From Trifolium pratense (lineage: Eukaryota; Streptophyta; Magnoliopsida; Fabales; Fabaceae): a DNA stretch of 64,000 nt. Numbering within the stretch: position 1 is the stretch's first letter; the number at the start of each line of letters is the position of its first letter. The notes beneath the pieces were generated by a model. That model was not told where the DNA came from. It saw only the letters and a list, made by a program, of their open reading frames with translations, and ran no database searches. Both the position numbers and the translations under genes were made by a program. Below, piece after piece: positions 23,887-35,300 of this stretch. Where the stretch lies: positions 12,462,001 through 12,526,000 of the forward strand of contig NC_060060.1 in assembly GCF_020283565.1 (NCBI RefSeq), written 5' to 3'.

Positions 23887-25189
23887 CACTACTAGAAATT
23901 CGCGAATTAGTGAGGGAATTTAGGGAGGGAAACAAATCCCTCACAAATTGCCACGGAATTTTTATTTTTAGTGATGGAAAATCATGTTTTTTTTTAAATC
24001 AAATTTCTTAATGTTAGTGACGGAATTTGTGACAATTTGTTTCCCTCATAAATATTCCGTCACAGAATCCGTCATAAAGGTGGAAAATTTGTACCATGAT
24101 TTATTCTTTCTCAAGTGATGGATGTTAATTTTATTAAACAATTTGAATTATAAAGTTTGTGAGGGACAAGCGAGGTACAAGCGATCTAGATCTTCCACTT
24201 ATGATGGTATCTCATCATCTGAATATCAACACATGAGGACTATAATTTCTGATTTGTCTGCTGAAAATATGACTCTTAAAGAGAAATTGAAGACTCATGA
24301 GGAGTTGATTCATCAATCCCAGGAAGATTCGCATTTGCTTAGGGAGCAATTATTTCAATTTATGGAGAAGTTTTCTTTGAGTCATCTACCTCCACATTCG
24401 GATGCACCTCCGCCTCCACCACCCACTACTTGATACATATATTTAGTTATGGTTGTTTTGAGTGTTTAGTCGTATACACTTAATTTCAAGAACAATGCTT
24501 TTTTGATAAAAAAAACAATGTTAGTAGTATTAGTTTCAAGAACAATGTTATATTAGTTATGGCTTCCATGTATTTTGGTGATTGTGTATAAATATTTATG
24601 AACACAATTTAAAAAGTATTTCGTATTAAATATTGTGTATTGATGATTTTAATTTTATTTATTTAATATAGTAAATGCAATTGCTATATCATGAGTGAAA
24701 TTAGGCAAGAAGTTTGCTATATTAACCATAAATTTAACATAGCAGTTTCCTTCATAATTAGTGAGGGAAACATAAACCTCACAAATGCAATATCAGTGAC
24801 GGAAATGTATTCAGTCACAAATTTGTGATATAATGAATCCCTCACAATTAGAAAAGATTCCCTCATTAATCAGTGATGGAAATAAAATTGGTCTAAGATT
24901 CCCTCATTAATCAGTGACGGAAAAATTGGTCCATGATTCCCTCATTAATCAGTGACGGAAATAAAATTGGTCATGTTTGTAATTTAGTGACGGAATTTAA
25001 CTTTAGTAGTGGATATATTATGTACCAGTTTGTGATGGAATTGAAATTCCCTCGCTAATAATTTGCGACGTTGAAATTGTTTACGGATTTAGGGCCGCAA
25101 CAAATTCCGTCATTAAATTGCTTTGTGACGGAAATTTAGTGTTTAGTGACGGAATACTTCCCTCGCTAATTAGAATTTTTCTAGTAGTG
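23887..25189 (+). mobile_element. CACTA (En/Spm) element, non-autonomous, 1.3 kb
   Basis: The element starts CACTACTAGAAATTC and ends with the inverted CACTACTAGAAAAATTC. It is bordered by the 3 bp duplication TCC on both sides. Many subterminal copies of gtgacggaa and gtgagggaa occur in both orientations, as CACTA transposases require for binding. The only coding remnant is at 24122-24433. It must depend on a transposase from elsewhere. Confidence 0.92.
24122..24433 (+). pseudogene. Remnant of a CACTA-encoded protein (coiled coil, proline tail)
   Basis: An open frame of 103 codons inside the CACTA element. After a short lead it reads SSEYQHMRTIISDLSAENMT and LKEKLKTHEELIHQSQ, a heptad-like coiled coil. 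It ends SHLPPHSDAPPPPPPTT. This resembles the C-terminal part of plant En/Spm transposase-type proteins, without the catalytic domain. Real coding may begin downstream of a splice acceptor, and whether it is expressed is unknown. Confidence 0.6.
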
Positions 25190-25750
25190 TCCGCTGTGAA
25201 GTTTAGGCTAGAGAAAACTGGTGGAAGAATCATGTTTGACTTATAGAAAATCAAGTCAATGATGTGTTGATACGATCATGATATCTATTTTTTTATTAAT
25301 TGATACGATCAAGATTACACAAGGTACTACTATTGGTTAGTACACATGCATTGATTGATGCAATGTGTGCTGTCAAATTATGTATTTTTTTTTTTTGAAG
25401 TGGTTTAACTTCAAGTGAAGTATACTCTTTGGTGAAGTATGATAATTCTTTTGAACTATGATTGTCGATGACGTCGACAATGAATTAAAGCTCATGTATT
25501 ACTGTTGGTAAAAAATTCTTGTTGTATTATTTTCAATTATGGTGCAACTCCTGTGTTGACTTTCAGGAAGTTCTTCAGTCATCGACACATCTCACCACAC
25601 ACCTTACATCAATATCAATCAATGGATATGTGTGTTGTTCTGAATCCTCTAGCAAGATATAGCAGAAATATCATAAAGACGCACTTTATCTTCTAGATAA
25701 GATCATCATCATATCCCAAAACAAGGGAGATGTTGCTAACACTTGCCTAA

Positions 25751-26875
25751 GAGTGTGTTTGGATGAGGGATTCTAGAAATTCAAGGGATTTTAAATACTA
25801 AGCAATTCAATTGATTCAATTGAATTCCCTTGTTTTTCAAATTCCAGTATTTGGATAAAGTGTTGAAATTCCATCAATTGTAAAATTCTTTGTTTGAATA
25901 ATGTAATTGAATTTCCTTCATTTAATTTTATTTATTATAATAAAATCGACCCTAAATCGGAAAATTTAGCTGAAGAAAAACCGAAAAAATCAGTCGAAAA
26001 ACCTAAAATCGGTCAAAAACCATAAATCTGCCGATTTTAGGGTTTTTGGACGATTTTAAGTTTTTCGGCCGATTTTAGGTTTTTTTTGCCAATTTAGGGT
26101 TTAAAGTCAAATTTTGCGATTTTAGCCGATTTTTTGGGTTTATAGTCGTTTTTTGGGATTTTGGCCGATTTTAGGTTTTCGGCTGAGTTTTTTGACTTTA
26201 GGGTCGACTTTGGGTTTTTCGGAATATTTGTTTGTTTTTTACCGATTTTTTGGGTTTTCTGTCAATTTTAGATTTTTCGGCCGATTTTTTGGGTTTTCGG
26301 CCGATTTTAGGGTTTTATAGTCGATTTTTTGGGATTTTGGTCAATTTTAGGTTTTCGGCCGATTTTTTGGGTTTTCGGTCGATTTTTGCTTTTTCGGACG
26401 ATATTTTGGGTTTTCGGTAGATTTTTGGTTTTTCGACTGATTTTAGGGTTTATAGTCGATTTTTGAAATTTTGGCCTATTTTAGGTTTTTCTACCAATTT
26501 TTTGGGTTTTTGGCCGATTTTTGGGTTTATAGTCGATTTTTGGGCTTTTGGCCGATTTTAGGGTTTCTCTACCGTTTTTTGGATTTTCGGATGATTTAGC
26601 GTTTATCGTCGATTTTAGGTTTTTCGGCTAATTTTAGGTTTTACGATCAATTATTAATTCTTAAAAGTTTATAGAGAATAAGGAATTTCAAATTCTTTAG
26701 TTTTAGATGTCATTTTGAAATTCTCTAAATTTAACTTAAACAAAATACTTCATAAATTTCCATCATTTTGAAAAATCTTCAAATTTTAATCCAAACAACG
26801 AAATTCACCTCAAATCATTTGAATTCTCTCAAAACATTACTTTACCTCAAAAAATTCTCTCCTCCAAATACACTC
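25751..26875. mobile_element. Tourist-like element with TAA duplications
   Basis: The ends are GAGTGTGTTTGGATGAGGGA and, inverted, GAGTGTATTTGGAGGAGAGA, each flanked by TAA (25748-25750 and 26876-26878). The subterminal parts (aaattc.aaggga, ttgaattccc) are inverted relative to each other. The interior is taken up by a minisatellite. TWA duplication with G-rich GTGTTTGG ends suggests the PIF/Harbinger-related Tourist group. Confidence 0.8.
26030..26660. repeat. Minisatellite based on a TTTTCGGCCGATTTT-like unit
   Basis: About 600 bp of imperfect tandem copies of a roughly 19-22 bp unit alternating ttttcggccgatttt with ttgggttt or agggttt. Some copies contain ttttagggttt, which resembles plant telomere repeats but is not in register. 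The open frame at 26232-26420 is only this repeat read through. Confidence 0.85.
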
Positions 26876-27422
26876 TAAAAAGTCTTTTTCATATATTGCT
26901 GCACACATCTCGCAACACTCTGTCACAAGAGAAATATGTGGATGCCACTGGATCAGAAATTCGATCTTTTGACTCTTATTAGACTACATACAATGGTTTC
27001 AACACCAAAAAATATTCAACACCCACTTTTTCACTCCACATCATTTTCTCTTTCTTCCACCTAATCATTCAACACACATTCAACTTTTACCCTCTCCAAT
27101 GGTTTTTATATTCAACACCATACCCCACCACTTTCTCTACCCAACCACTTTCTATTTCATATTCTTATTTAAATTTTAATTTTTGTTTTTATGATTAAAT
27201 AACATTATAATTATCGATTAAAATTAAATTAAAATAATACACTTAACAAAATTTATTTAAATATTTTTTTTCTTAATTTAAAATGCAATACATCACACAA
27301 ATAACGTAATTAGTACGATACAAATTAACTTAAAATGCAATACAACACACAAGTTACGTAATTAATACGATGCAAACTAACTTAAAATACGAAACAACAC
27401 ACAAATACGAAACAAATCATCT

Positions 27423-28715
27423 TTAATCCTGAAACATTCCAAATTTTGTCCATATGTGCTTCACTAGATCTGCTTGCAATTCGTGATGAGCTTTTTGATC
27501 ACGGAACTCAGATCTAGCACGCACATGATTTGCAAACGCGGGTAATACCTCGGTTGAATATGGTCGCGGTGCACTAGATCCACTTTCCTCAGACTGCTCA
27601 AATTCGGTCCAACGTTGAGCATATGAATCTCGCTCATCCTCAACAATCATATTATGTAATATGATGCAAGACCTCATGATGATACTCAGATCGGCTATGT
27701 CCCACAAGCGAGCTGGTTCACGGATGATTTTAAATCGAGCTTGAAGCACTCCAAATGCACGTTCGATGTCCTTCCGACATCCCTCCTGATATTTTGCAAA
27801 TAACTTATCGGGTTCACTTTGAGGAAGTCTAATAGATTTGACGAAAGTTGGATAAGAAGGGTAGATACCATCGGCTAGATAGTATGTCATATCATAGGGA
27901 CGTTGATTCACATAGAAATTCACACTTGGAGTCTTTCCCTGTTCCACGTCATCAAAAACAGGTGAACGGTCTAGAACGTTTATGTCGTTCAACGTTCCCG
28001 GACATCCAAAAAAGGCATGCCAGATCCATAGATCATGAGATGCAACTGCTTCAAGAATAACTGTGGTGGTTCCCTTATCCCCCCTAGTAAATTGACCTTC
28101 CCATGCTTTAGGACAATTTTTCCACTCCCAGTGCATGCAGTCAATACTCCCAATCATCCCTGGGAACCCCCGTAGTTCACTTACATGTAGTATTTTTTGT
28201 AGGTCATCTTGGGTTGGTGCTCTGAGATACTCTTGCTCATACAATCGTATGATTCCTTTACAAAATCTACGTAAGCACTCTAATGCAGTAGTACCTCCTA
28301 TTTTGATGTACTCATCGACCGCATCTGCTGCCATACCGTATGCTAACATTCGCATTGCTGTGGTACATTTTGCTAAAGGTGATATACCTTCTTTCTTGGC
28401 AGCATCAGCTCGCTGGGTGAAGTAGTTATCACTACTTGAAAGGTCCCCAACGATTCGAAGGAAAAGATGTTTTTGCATGCGGTACCGACGACGAAACATT
28501 GCATCGTCATATGTAGGCTCATTGGCAAAGTAGTCGTCAATTAGTCTTTGGTTTGCAGCTGGATGATCTCTATTGACATATTTTCTACTACGAGGTGCAC
28601 CATCTTCCAATATTTTTTTCCGACGCTCTCTAAATCGGTTGAGTACATAAGTTTCTTCAACTTCATGATTTTGCAAGTAGGCTGCGACATCAAAATCATC
28701 GCTTGATGGATCCAT
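27423..28715 (-). CDS. PIF/Harbinger DDE transposase
   Basis: An uninterrupted frame of 430 residues with the plant Harbinger transposase (DDE_4/plant transposon protein) domain. The N-terminal part has a RRRYRMQKHLFLRIV helix region. Likely catalytic acids are D192 in GMIGSIDCMHWEWKNCP, D244 in GTLNDINVLDRS and E318 in DIERAFGVLQARFKI. The motif YYLADGIYPSYPTF is also characteristic. It cuts and pastes the element at TWA targets with the help of the Myb-like partner. Length and integrity match active family members. No internal stops or frameshifts were seen. Confidence 0.95.
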   Translation of the reverse strand: MDPSSDDFDVAAYLQNHEVEETYVLNRFRERRKKILEDGAPRSRKYVNRDHPAANQRLIDDYFANEPTYDDAMFRRRYRMQKHLFLRIVGDLSSSDNYFTQRADAAKKEGISPLAKCTTAMRMLAYGMAADAVDEYIKIGGTTALECLRRFCKGIIRLYEQEYLRAPTQDDLQKILHVSELRGFPGMIGSIDCMHWEWKNCPKAWEGQFTRGDKGTTTVILEAVASHDLWIWHAFFGCPGTLNDINVLDRSPVFDDVEQGKTPSVNFYVNQRPYDMTYYLADGIYPSYPTFVKSIRLPQSEPDKLFAKYQEGCRKDIERAFGVLQARFKIIREPARLWDIADLSIIMRSCIILHNMIVEDERDSYAQRWTEFEQSEESGSSAPRPYSTEVLPAFANHVRARSEFRDQKAHHELQADLVKHIWTKFGMFQD

Positions 28716-28835
28716 TGTTTGTGATATTGGAAGTAGATTGGGTGAGATTTAGGATATTGATACATAAATGGATGAGTCCCTATATATAGATTCAATTTGG
28801 TCCACTGACGGATTTCAAATAATTATTGTATAGAG

Positions 28836-30059
28836 TTAATTATCAGATAAGAATTGAGTGGTGGACACAATAATTAAAGCAAGTTGGGTGGTGGATACAA
28901 TAATTAAAGCAAACACGTAGTACAAATACTTAAAACAAACCTTACACTGACATATCACAATAATTAAAGCAAAGACTACACTGACTTTCTTCCGGTCATC
29001 GAGATTCTCATCAGAACTTAACTTCAGATACATTTTCATTTTCTTAAGTCTGTTTTTCTCTTGTTGATTGGAAACTACCATTGCCAAATGTTCCACCTCT
29101 TTCTCCCTCATTTTCATGTAAGTATCCCATTCTTTGTCCACCACCTCTGTGGGTGTGGAAGCTTTCTTTTTTCCCTTCTTTTTGGCTGCATCCCTACCTA
29201 TAGGACGAGCACTAGATCCTACAGAGTTTGAGCCACATGCATCACTCTCGTGAGATCTCTTAGATCCACTACTTCCAGATCCTACTTGACTACTATAACG
29301 TGGTTGATCACGGAGAGCATTCCATTCTTCCATTAAAGTGAACCGAACATTCTTCCCACATGCATATATTTCCTGCGCTTTTGCCAAAACATCATTCTCG
29401 GACCAACCACTTCCTTGGAGACGCTTAGCGCCATCATAAGCGCCAATCCATTTACCCAGTATTTTGTTCATATAATTAAAACGATTTCGGCATGCAACTC
29501 CATCACGCGGAGGATCGAATGAGCAATGCTCATTACAATAGTCAGCAATTTGACCCCAATATGTTTCACCTTTCTGGTTTTTCCCGACAACACTGCTTGT
29601 TCCAAATTTGATCCACCCACTAATTAGCACCAAATTTTGTTGAGTGTTCCATGATGGTTGATGGTTTTTCTTGCTCATAGGAGTTGAATCTTCATTAACA
29701 ATAGTTAATTGTGTTGAAAATTCGGGAAAGTTAGTTGTACCACCACTCGAAAAATTTTCATTAACCATCGGCATGTAACCATTAAACGGGGGTGTTTGAG
29801 ATGGATTTCTCAGCATAGTTCCATAATATGGATGAAAGTTTGGAACAAAGGATGATTGGTTGAAATTTGGTGTTAAACCAAAATTAGGTGTGTTTTGAGG
29901 ATGTTGATTGAAAAATTGATTTGAATTTTGATAATTGTTGGGATTTTGATAATTGTTGGGGTTTTGATAATTGTTGGAGTTTTGATAATTGTTGGGATTT
30001 TGAGAATTGTTGAGATTTTGAGAATTGTTGGGATAATTAGAAGAATTGTTGGGATCCAT
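28836..30059 (-). CDS. PIF/Harbinger Myb/SANT-like accessory protein (ORF1)
   Basis: The open frame is 407 residues. Residues about 4-45 are an Asn/Gln-rich tandem repeat (NPNNYQ-type units). Residues about 132-245 form the Myb/SANT-like trihelix domain (PSWNTQQNLVLISGWIKFG, then WGQIADYCNEHC, then RNRFNYMNKILGKWIGAYD). A basic segment follows, then an NAM-associated C-terminal helix (DKEWDTYMKMREKEVEHLA). The tail after DENLDDRKK turns into hydrophobic sequence encoded by short direct repeats (gctttaattattgt), suggesting the original stop was lost and the frame reads through. Such proteins bind DNA ends and help bring the transposase to the nucleus. The frame ends 120 bp before the transposase start. 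Confidence 0.88.
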   Translation of the reverse strand: MDPNNSSNYPNNSQNLNNSQNPNNYQNSNNYQNPNNYQNPNNYQNSNQFFNQHPQNTPNFGLTPNFNQSSFVPNFHPYYGTMLRNPSQTPPFNGYMPMVNENFSSGGTTNFPEFSTQLTIVNEDSTPMSKKNHQPSWNTQQNLVLISGWIKFGTSSVVGKNQKGETYWGQIADYCNEHCSFDPPRDGVACRNRFNYMNKILGKWIGAYDGAKRLQGSGWSENDVLAKAQEIYACGKNVRFTLMEEWNALRDQPRYSSQVGSGSSGSKRSHESDACGSNSVGSSARPIGRDAAKKKGKKKASTPTEVVDKEWDTYMKMREKEVEHLAMVVSNQQEKNRLKKMKMYLKLSSDENLDDRKKVSVVFALIIVICQCKVCFKYLYYVFALIIVSTTQLALIIVSTTQFLSDN

Positions 30060-30563
30060 TTCACTAAAAAAAGATTAAAACTTTAAAAGAAAGACTAATT
30101 AGAAAGATAATAATAGATTAAGATAGTGAAAAACTTGGTTTTTTTTTTCTGTGTCCAAATGAAATGAACCAAGTCTCTATTTGTAGAGAAAAAAAAATCA
30201 CGAATTTTGGTAAAAAAATAAAAAAATAAAAAATTAATTTGCAATAAGATAATTGAGTTCAAAGGATAAAAATCAAAAAAATCGCCCGCCCCAATCAGAA
30301 GCAGCCACGTGGCCTGCTTTATCCAAAAGATGTTCTCTCTCCACGTTGAAGAAGCATTCACGCGCGCTGTCTGCGCGTGTTCCACACGCGCCTGTCTAGG
30401 CAAATGAAAGCGCGCCAGCTGTCCTCGATTGCAGTGTTCAACTGAGTTGAATATATTCATCTCCTCTTTCATCCAGCTCAGATTCAACATGGTAGGTGCA
30501 ATGGTTTCAACACCAAATTTGCAATTGAATATACATTCAACATGACCATTGCACATAGTCTTA

Positions 30564-32225
30564 TATATATGAAAGAAGACAATTAGGCTCCACCTAAACA
30601 CAGTATGAGAATGTAGGCCATTTTCAAATGGTTATAATTGATTCACCTTTGTTTGTAGGTCTCACCCGAGAGTAGCATGTCCTGCAAATAATACGGAGGT
30701 AACTCCATTATTTGGTTTATCAGAAAGTTTTGTTTCCGTTTATTTTTTTTGATATGTATGTATGTATGTGTATGTGTTCTATTAGCTTTCTAATTTGTAT
30801 GTACAGGTTTCTTGCTTCTTTTTTTTTTTAAAAAAAAAATAACAATCCTCCACTGTTGTCATTTTTTTTTTTTAAAAAAAGGATACTCCTCTTTTTCTTT
30901 TTTGTCACTTGTTTTTAATGTTAGAGAATTTGGTATTTTTGTGGTAATAATTATGAAAAGTTAATACTCAAAGTCGTAATATAGAATAGTAAACATTTGA
31001 AACAAGTATAAACATGATACGTATGATGAGTAATGACTAATGACGGTGATAGATCCGTATTTTCAAACGTGAAAATTCAGAAATAAAAATACTTTGACCA
31101 GTGTCATTTTCTTTTTTTGACAAACCATTGTCTTTTTTTTTTTTTTTTTTTTTGACAAACCATTGTCATTTTATTTATACATGTAAATATCTCCTATTAT
31201 TATTCAAAAAAAAAAATGCTATTAGTAAATTCCTCCTTTTTTTTTATAAAGTTTTTCTAAACTACTCCTTAATAATTTGAAAAAATTTATCCAACAATCA
31301 ATGAAAACAAGTCGTATACATTTACTAAAATAGTTTTTTCTTAATTATAATATGAAAAACACTACTATATAAACTACTCTTCACGGAGACATGCATGTTC
31401 CATGAGAATTAAAGTGTTATTGAAATCTAAAATTTATAGTGATTTATACGAGTTTAGAAATAATTTTATTATACTGTCAAAAAAAACTTGATTATTTGTA
31501 AAAAAAAAAAGAAATAACATTATTAAACAAAACTAAATTAGTTCTAATATTTTCCAAAAAAAAAAAATAGTTCTAATATTACAACCTACCAAATTCGGAT
31601 GTTTTAATTTCTTATAATAAAAGTTAGAATACAGTCTAAAATATAATAAAAGTTAGAATAACAAGTTAATTAGCATAACTCGATTAGTTACCGAAGACAT
31701 CCTATCTTTTATGCAGGAACATTCTACTTGACAAAAAAAAAAATAGCAAACATATTAACGTTACATTCTCACACATAAATAGTTAAAATCACTTAACTGC
31801 TTTCAATTGTTAAAAATAAAATTTTATTTAATTAGTTATTATTCTTTTACCTTTTAATTAGTTAATTCTTCTCTATTATTTTAATCTCTTAATTTTATCG
31901 GAGTTTGGATACTAATCATACATTTGGAGAGAGGACCCACATATATACCATGTGTACAATGTGAGATTTTTATTTTAAAATACACTATTTAAAAAAAAAA
32001 AAAAAAAAAAGAAGTCGAAATAGCAATAGAGATTTAGAAAGAAAAAAATAATACAATTCGGCTTGAGTTTTATTGTTTAGTGTTGAAAATATCAAATTTA
32101 GTCCAATAGAGACAAAAAGAAAAAAAAAATACAATGTTATTTATCTTTTCACTTTTAGCTATATATTTAGAGGTAGAATCCCCTATTCTTAATTACGTTT
32201 ATCTTCCAATCAACTGTCGATAAGA
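30564..32225. other. Intergenic region upstream of F5H
   Basis: No gene is seen. The stretch contains poly-T/poly-A runs, a gtat/gtatg microsatellite near 30750-30775 and a long poly-T at about 31133-31153. It includes the likely F5H promoter; specific factor sites were not identified with confidence. Confidence 0.5.
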
Positions 32226-32231
32226 AATTTG

Positions 32232-32239
32232 TATAAATA
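32232..32239 (+). promoter_or_regulatory. TATA box of the F5H gene
   Basis: TATAAATA lies about 143 bp upstream of the F5H start codon. It is followed by a pyrimidine/CA-rich leader (gactccaacaatctccctc), consistent with a 5' UTR of about 110 bp. Confidence 0.6.
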
Positions 32240-32381
32240 AGACTCCAACAATCTCCCTCAACTTAGCAACACTTATCATAGTTGCAAACAATACTCAAAC
32301 CCCCAAAAATACTATATGCACATTCTCAATCTGGCTAGATATATATTTAGCCATCCAAATTAACAACACAAAAATAATAAT

Positions 32382-35300
32382 ATGGATTCTCTTCTAAAAT
32401 TGCCAATCATAGATAACTTTAAGGAAGAACCATTATTCATGGCCATCATGTTCATCTTACCACTAATACTTCTTTTGGGTTTAGTATCACTAATCCTCAA
32501 AAAGCCAAAATATCCACCTGGACCAAAAGGGTTACCTTTTATAGGTAACATGCTAATGATGAACCAATTAACCCACCGTGGTTTAGCCAACTTAGCAAAA
32601 CAATATGGTGGCATCTTTCACCTACGCATGGGATTCCTCCACATGGTAGCTATTTCTGACGCGGACGCGGCACGTCAAGTTCTCCAAGTTCATGACAACA
32701 TTTTTTCCAACCGTCCGGCGACCGTAGCCATAAAATACTTAACTTACGACCGTGCTGACATGGCATTTGCTCACTATGGACCCTTTTGGCGCCAGATGCG
32801 AAAACTTTGCGTCATGAAGCTCTTCAGCCGCAAACATGCAGAGTCCTGGCAATCAGTTAGAGACGAGGTTGACCATGCTGTCCGAACTGTTTCAGACAAC
32901 ATAGGAAACCCCGTCAATATCGGAGAGCTCGTGTTCAACTTAACCAAAAATATTATCTATCGAGCGGCTTTCGGGTCGAGCTCGAGAGAAGGACAAGATG
33001 AGTTTATTGGGATATTGCAAGAGTTTTCCAAATTGTTTGGAGCTTTTAATATTTCTGACTTTGTACCTTGTTTTGGAGCTATTGACCCTCAAGGGCTTAA
33101 TGCTAGGCTTGTTAAGTCTCGAAAAGCTTTGGATAGTTTCATAGACAAAATCATAGATGAACACATGCAGAAGAAGAAGGATGTTGGTGATGAAGAAACG
33201 GATATGGTTGATGAATTGCTTGCTTTCTATAGTGAAGAGGCTAAGTTGAATAATGAATCGGACGATTTGCAAAGTTCCATCAAACTTACGAAGGATAACA
33301 TCAAAGCTATCATCATGGTATGTGTTCATTTTCAAATAACACTTATATTGGTAAATTATTGTATATACATGGTCCACGGTCGGTAAAAATGTTCAAAACA
33401 TCGATGACGTTAAATGTCGTCTCTTAGTTTTAGAGGGTAATCGTCTTTATAATTTTTATAATTTAAAAAATAATTTAATTGATATTAGATTAATTAAAAC
33501 AACAAGAAAGAAATATGCACGGGGTATATTAAACTTGTAATCAATTAAGTAAATTTTTAGACCATAAAAAATACGATCGTCATATATTTTTACTTTTTTA
33601 AGAGCATATCATCGATAATTATTATAATTATAATTTCTAATCATTTTTTACACTCAACCTCCATCAATTATTATATAGATAGATAAGATAGATAGATAGA
33701 TATATCTCATTTTCTTGAATTGATAGTAACAGTTTTATTTGCCACGACGAAGGCGCTGTGGGTCTCATAGTCACGACATACAAACTACAAACTGTTCCAA
33801 CTTCCAACGTGTACCAATATACACCCTACCCCGCTTTCTAGTATTTAATTGCACAAATCATTAATTTATTTAGCGGCGATTGACACTGAATTTGGTAGGG
33901 ATAGCCACAGTTCGATTCTTGCAACTATGATGGGAGAAAGTTGTAATCACTTAATACCAGAATTGACTTCTGAATCAGATTAAATTACGATCCAGTGATC
34001 GGATACATGTGGAGGGGCGGAACCTGCCACAAATTTCTAGTGGGGCTAAAAAAATTTAGACATCACAATTTTTTTTCATCTTGATAATAATTCAGTTAAA
34101 CAACAAACAATATTACAATATGTATATCCAAAAAAAGGACAACAAATCGGAAACTATTTATTCAAAAAAAGAAACCAATAAATTATATCTAAAAACCACA
34201 AAATTTCTATTCGGAAAAAAAAACTATAATTTATTGAATATATGTTAAATCATGCATATATCACTTGTTTAACTCAATCAGTTTATAACTTATAAATTTT
34301 TATTTCAATTTTACCTGTATTAACTTACTTGAAAAAATTAAATATATTAAACATTTTTTTATGTCATTATATTTACATGCTAGTTCAATTGCTAATTTTA
34401 CCCAATCCTAAAAATTCAATAATTAGTTGTCCACTATCTTTTGACAAAAAACTCAAAGTTGATTTTTATAAAATTAAAGGCTTAATTACATATTTGGTTC
34501 TTTATGTTTATTTTTGGTTTCAATTTGGTCCCCTATCTTTAAAAAGTTTCAATTTGGTCTTTTTCGTCAAATTTTTGTTTAAATCGTCGACATATCTAAT
34601 GAATTTGCGTACATGAACCACTTAGGAGAGTACTATGTGAAATTTTAGAAGAAATTAACTCAAAATTTAGCAAAAAGTTCGAAAAAATAACTCAAAATTT
34701 AACGAAAATGACCAACTTATGTTGAGATCAATAACATAAGGAACCAACTTGAAACTTTTTAAACATAAGGGACCAAATTGAAACATAAAATAAACATAAG
34801 GGGCCAAATATGCAATTAAGCCAAAATTAAACTATATAACTTAAAATAATACTTCATGTATAACCAAAAACTTGAAATCATCAACAATATACTATGAACT
34901 AATATTTGCACTAAAAATTAAACTAATATGTATATGAGATACTTACAATTATCAATAATAAACTCTAAACTAATATTTACATTAATATTTGTATGAATAT
35001 GTATACAAAATGACTTAAAATTATTTATAAAATTTTTATTTTAGAAAAATTTGAGCTGGGCTGGTGTGTCTATAGCCACACCAAACCTTGAACAGGTTCG
35101 CCCCTGTACATGTGGTGGAAACAAAACAACAAAATATTCAACATTGATCTCTAAATATATCGAAATAACAAATACATATCTAGTACATCTTTTGTTAATA
35201 ATTTTATGGACTATATTGACTAGAAAAAACATATTTAATAACCAAATTGATTACATAAACATATACTATTTGAGAACCAAAATGACTAATAAAGAAGATA

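Larger units (their letters stand above)
26982..30560 (-). mobile_element. Complete PIF/Harbinger transposon, apparently autonomous
   Basis: The ends GACTACATACAATGG and, inverted, GACTATGTGCAATGG are flanked by TTA duplications (26979-26981 and 30561-30563). Inside, on one strand, lie a Myb/SANT-like gene (28836-30059) and downstream a DDE transposase (27423-28715), the two-gene layout standard for this superfamily. Both frames are open. It sits 106 bp from the Tourist-like element at 25751-26875. Confidence 0.93.

Noticed and set aside
26232..26420. Phe-rich protein of 62 residues
   Set aside because: It is the minisatellite unit read in one frame (repeated FSADFLGF), with no start context or domain.
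26030..26660. Interstitial telomere array
   Set aside because: ttttagggttt occurs but the unit is about 20 bp and not TTTAGGG in tandem register.
30095..30601. 168-codon minus-strand gene
   Set aside because: It spans the Harbinger 5' leader, TIR and flanking DNA and has no domain; it is chance read-through.
32940..33377. 145-codon minus-strand frame
   Set aside because: It lies opposite the F5H exon 1 coding sequence and is a shadow.
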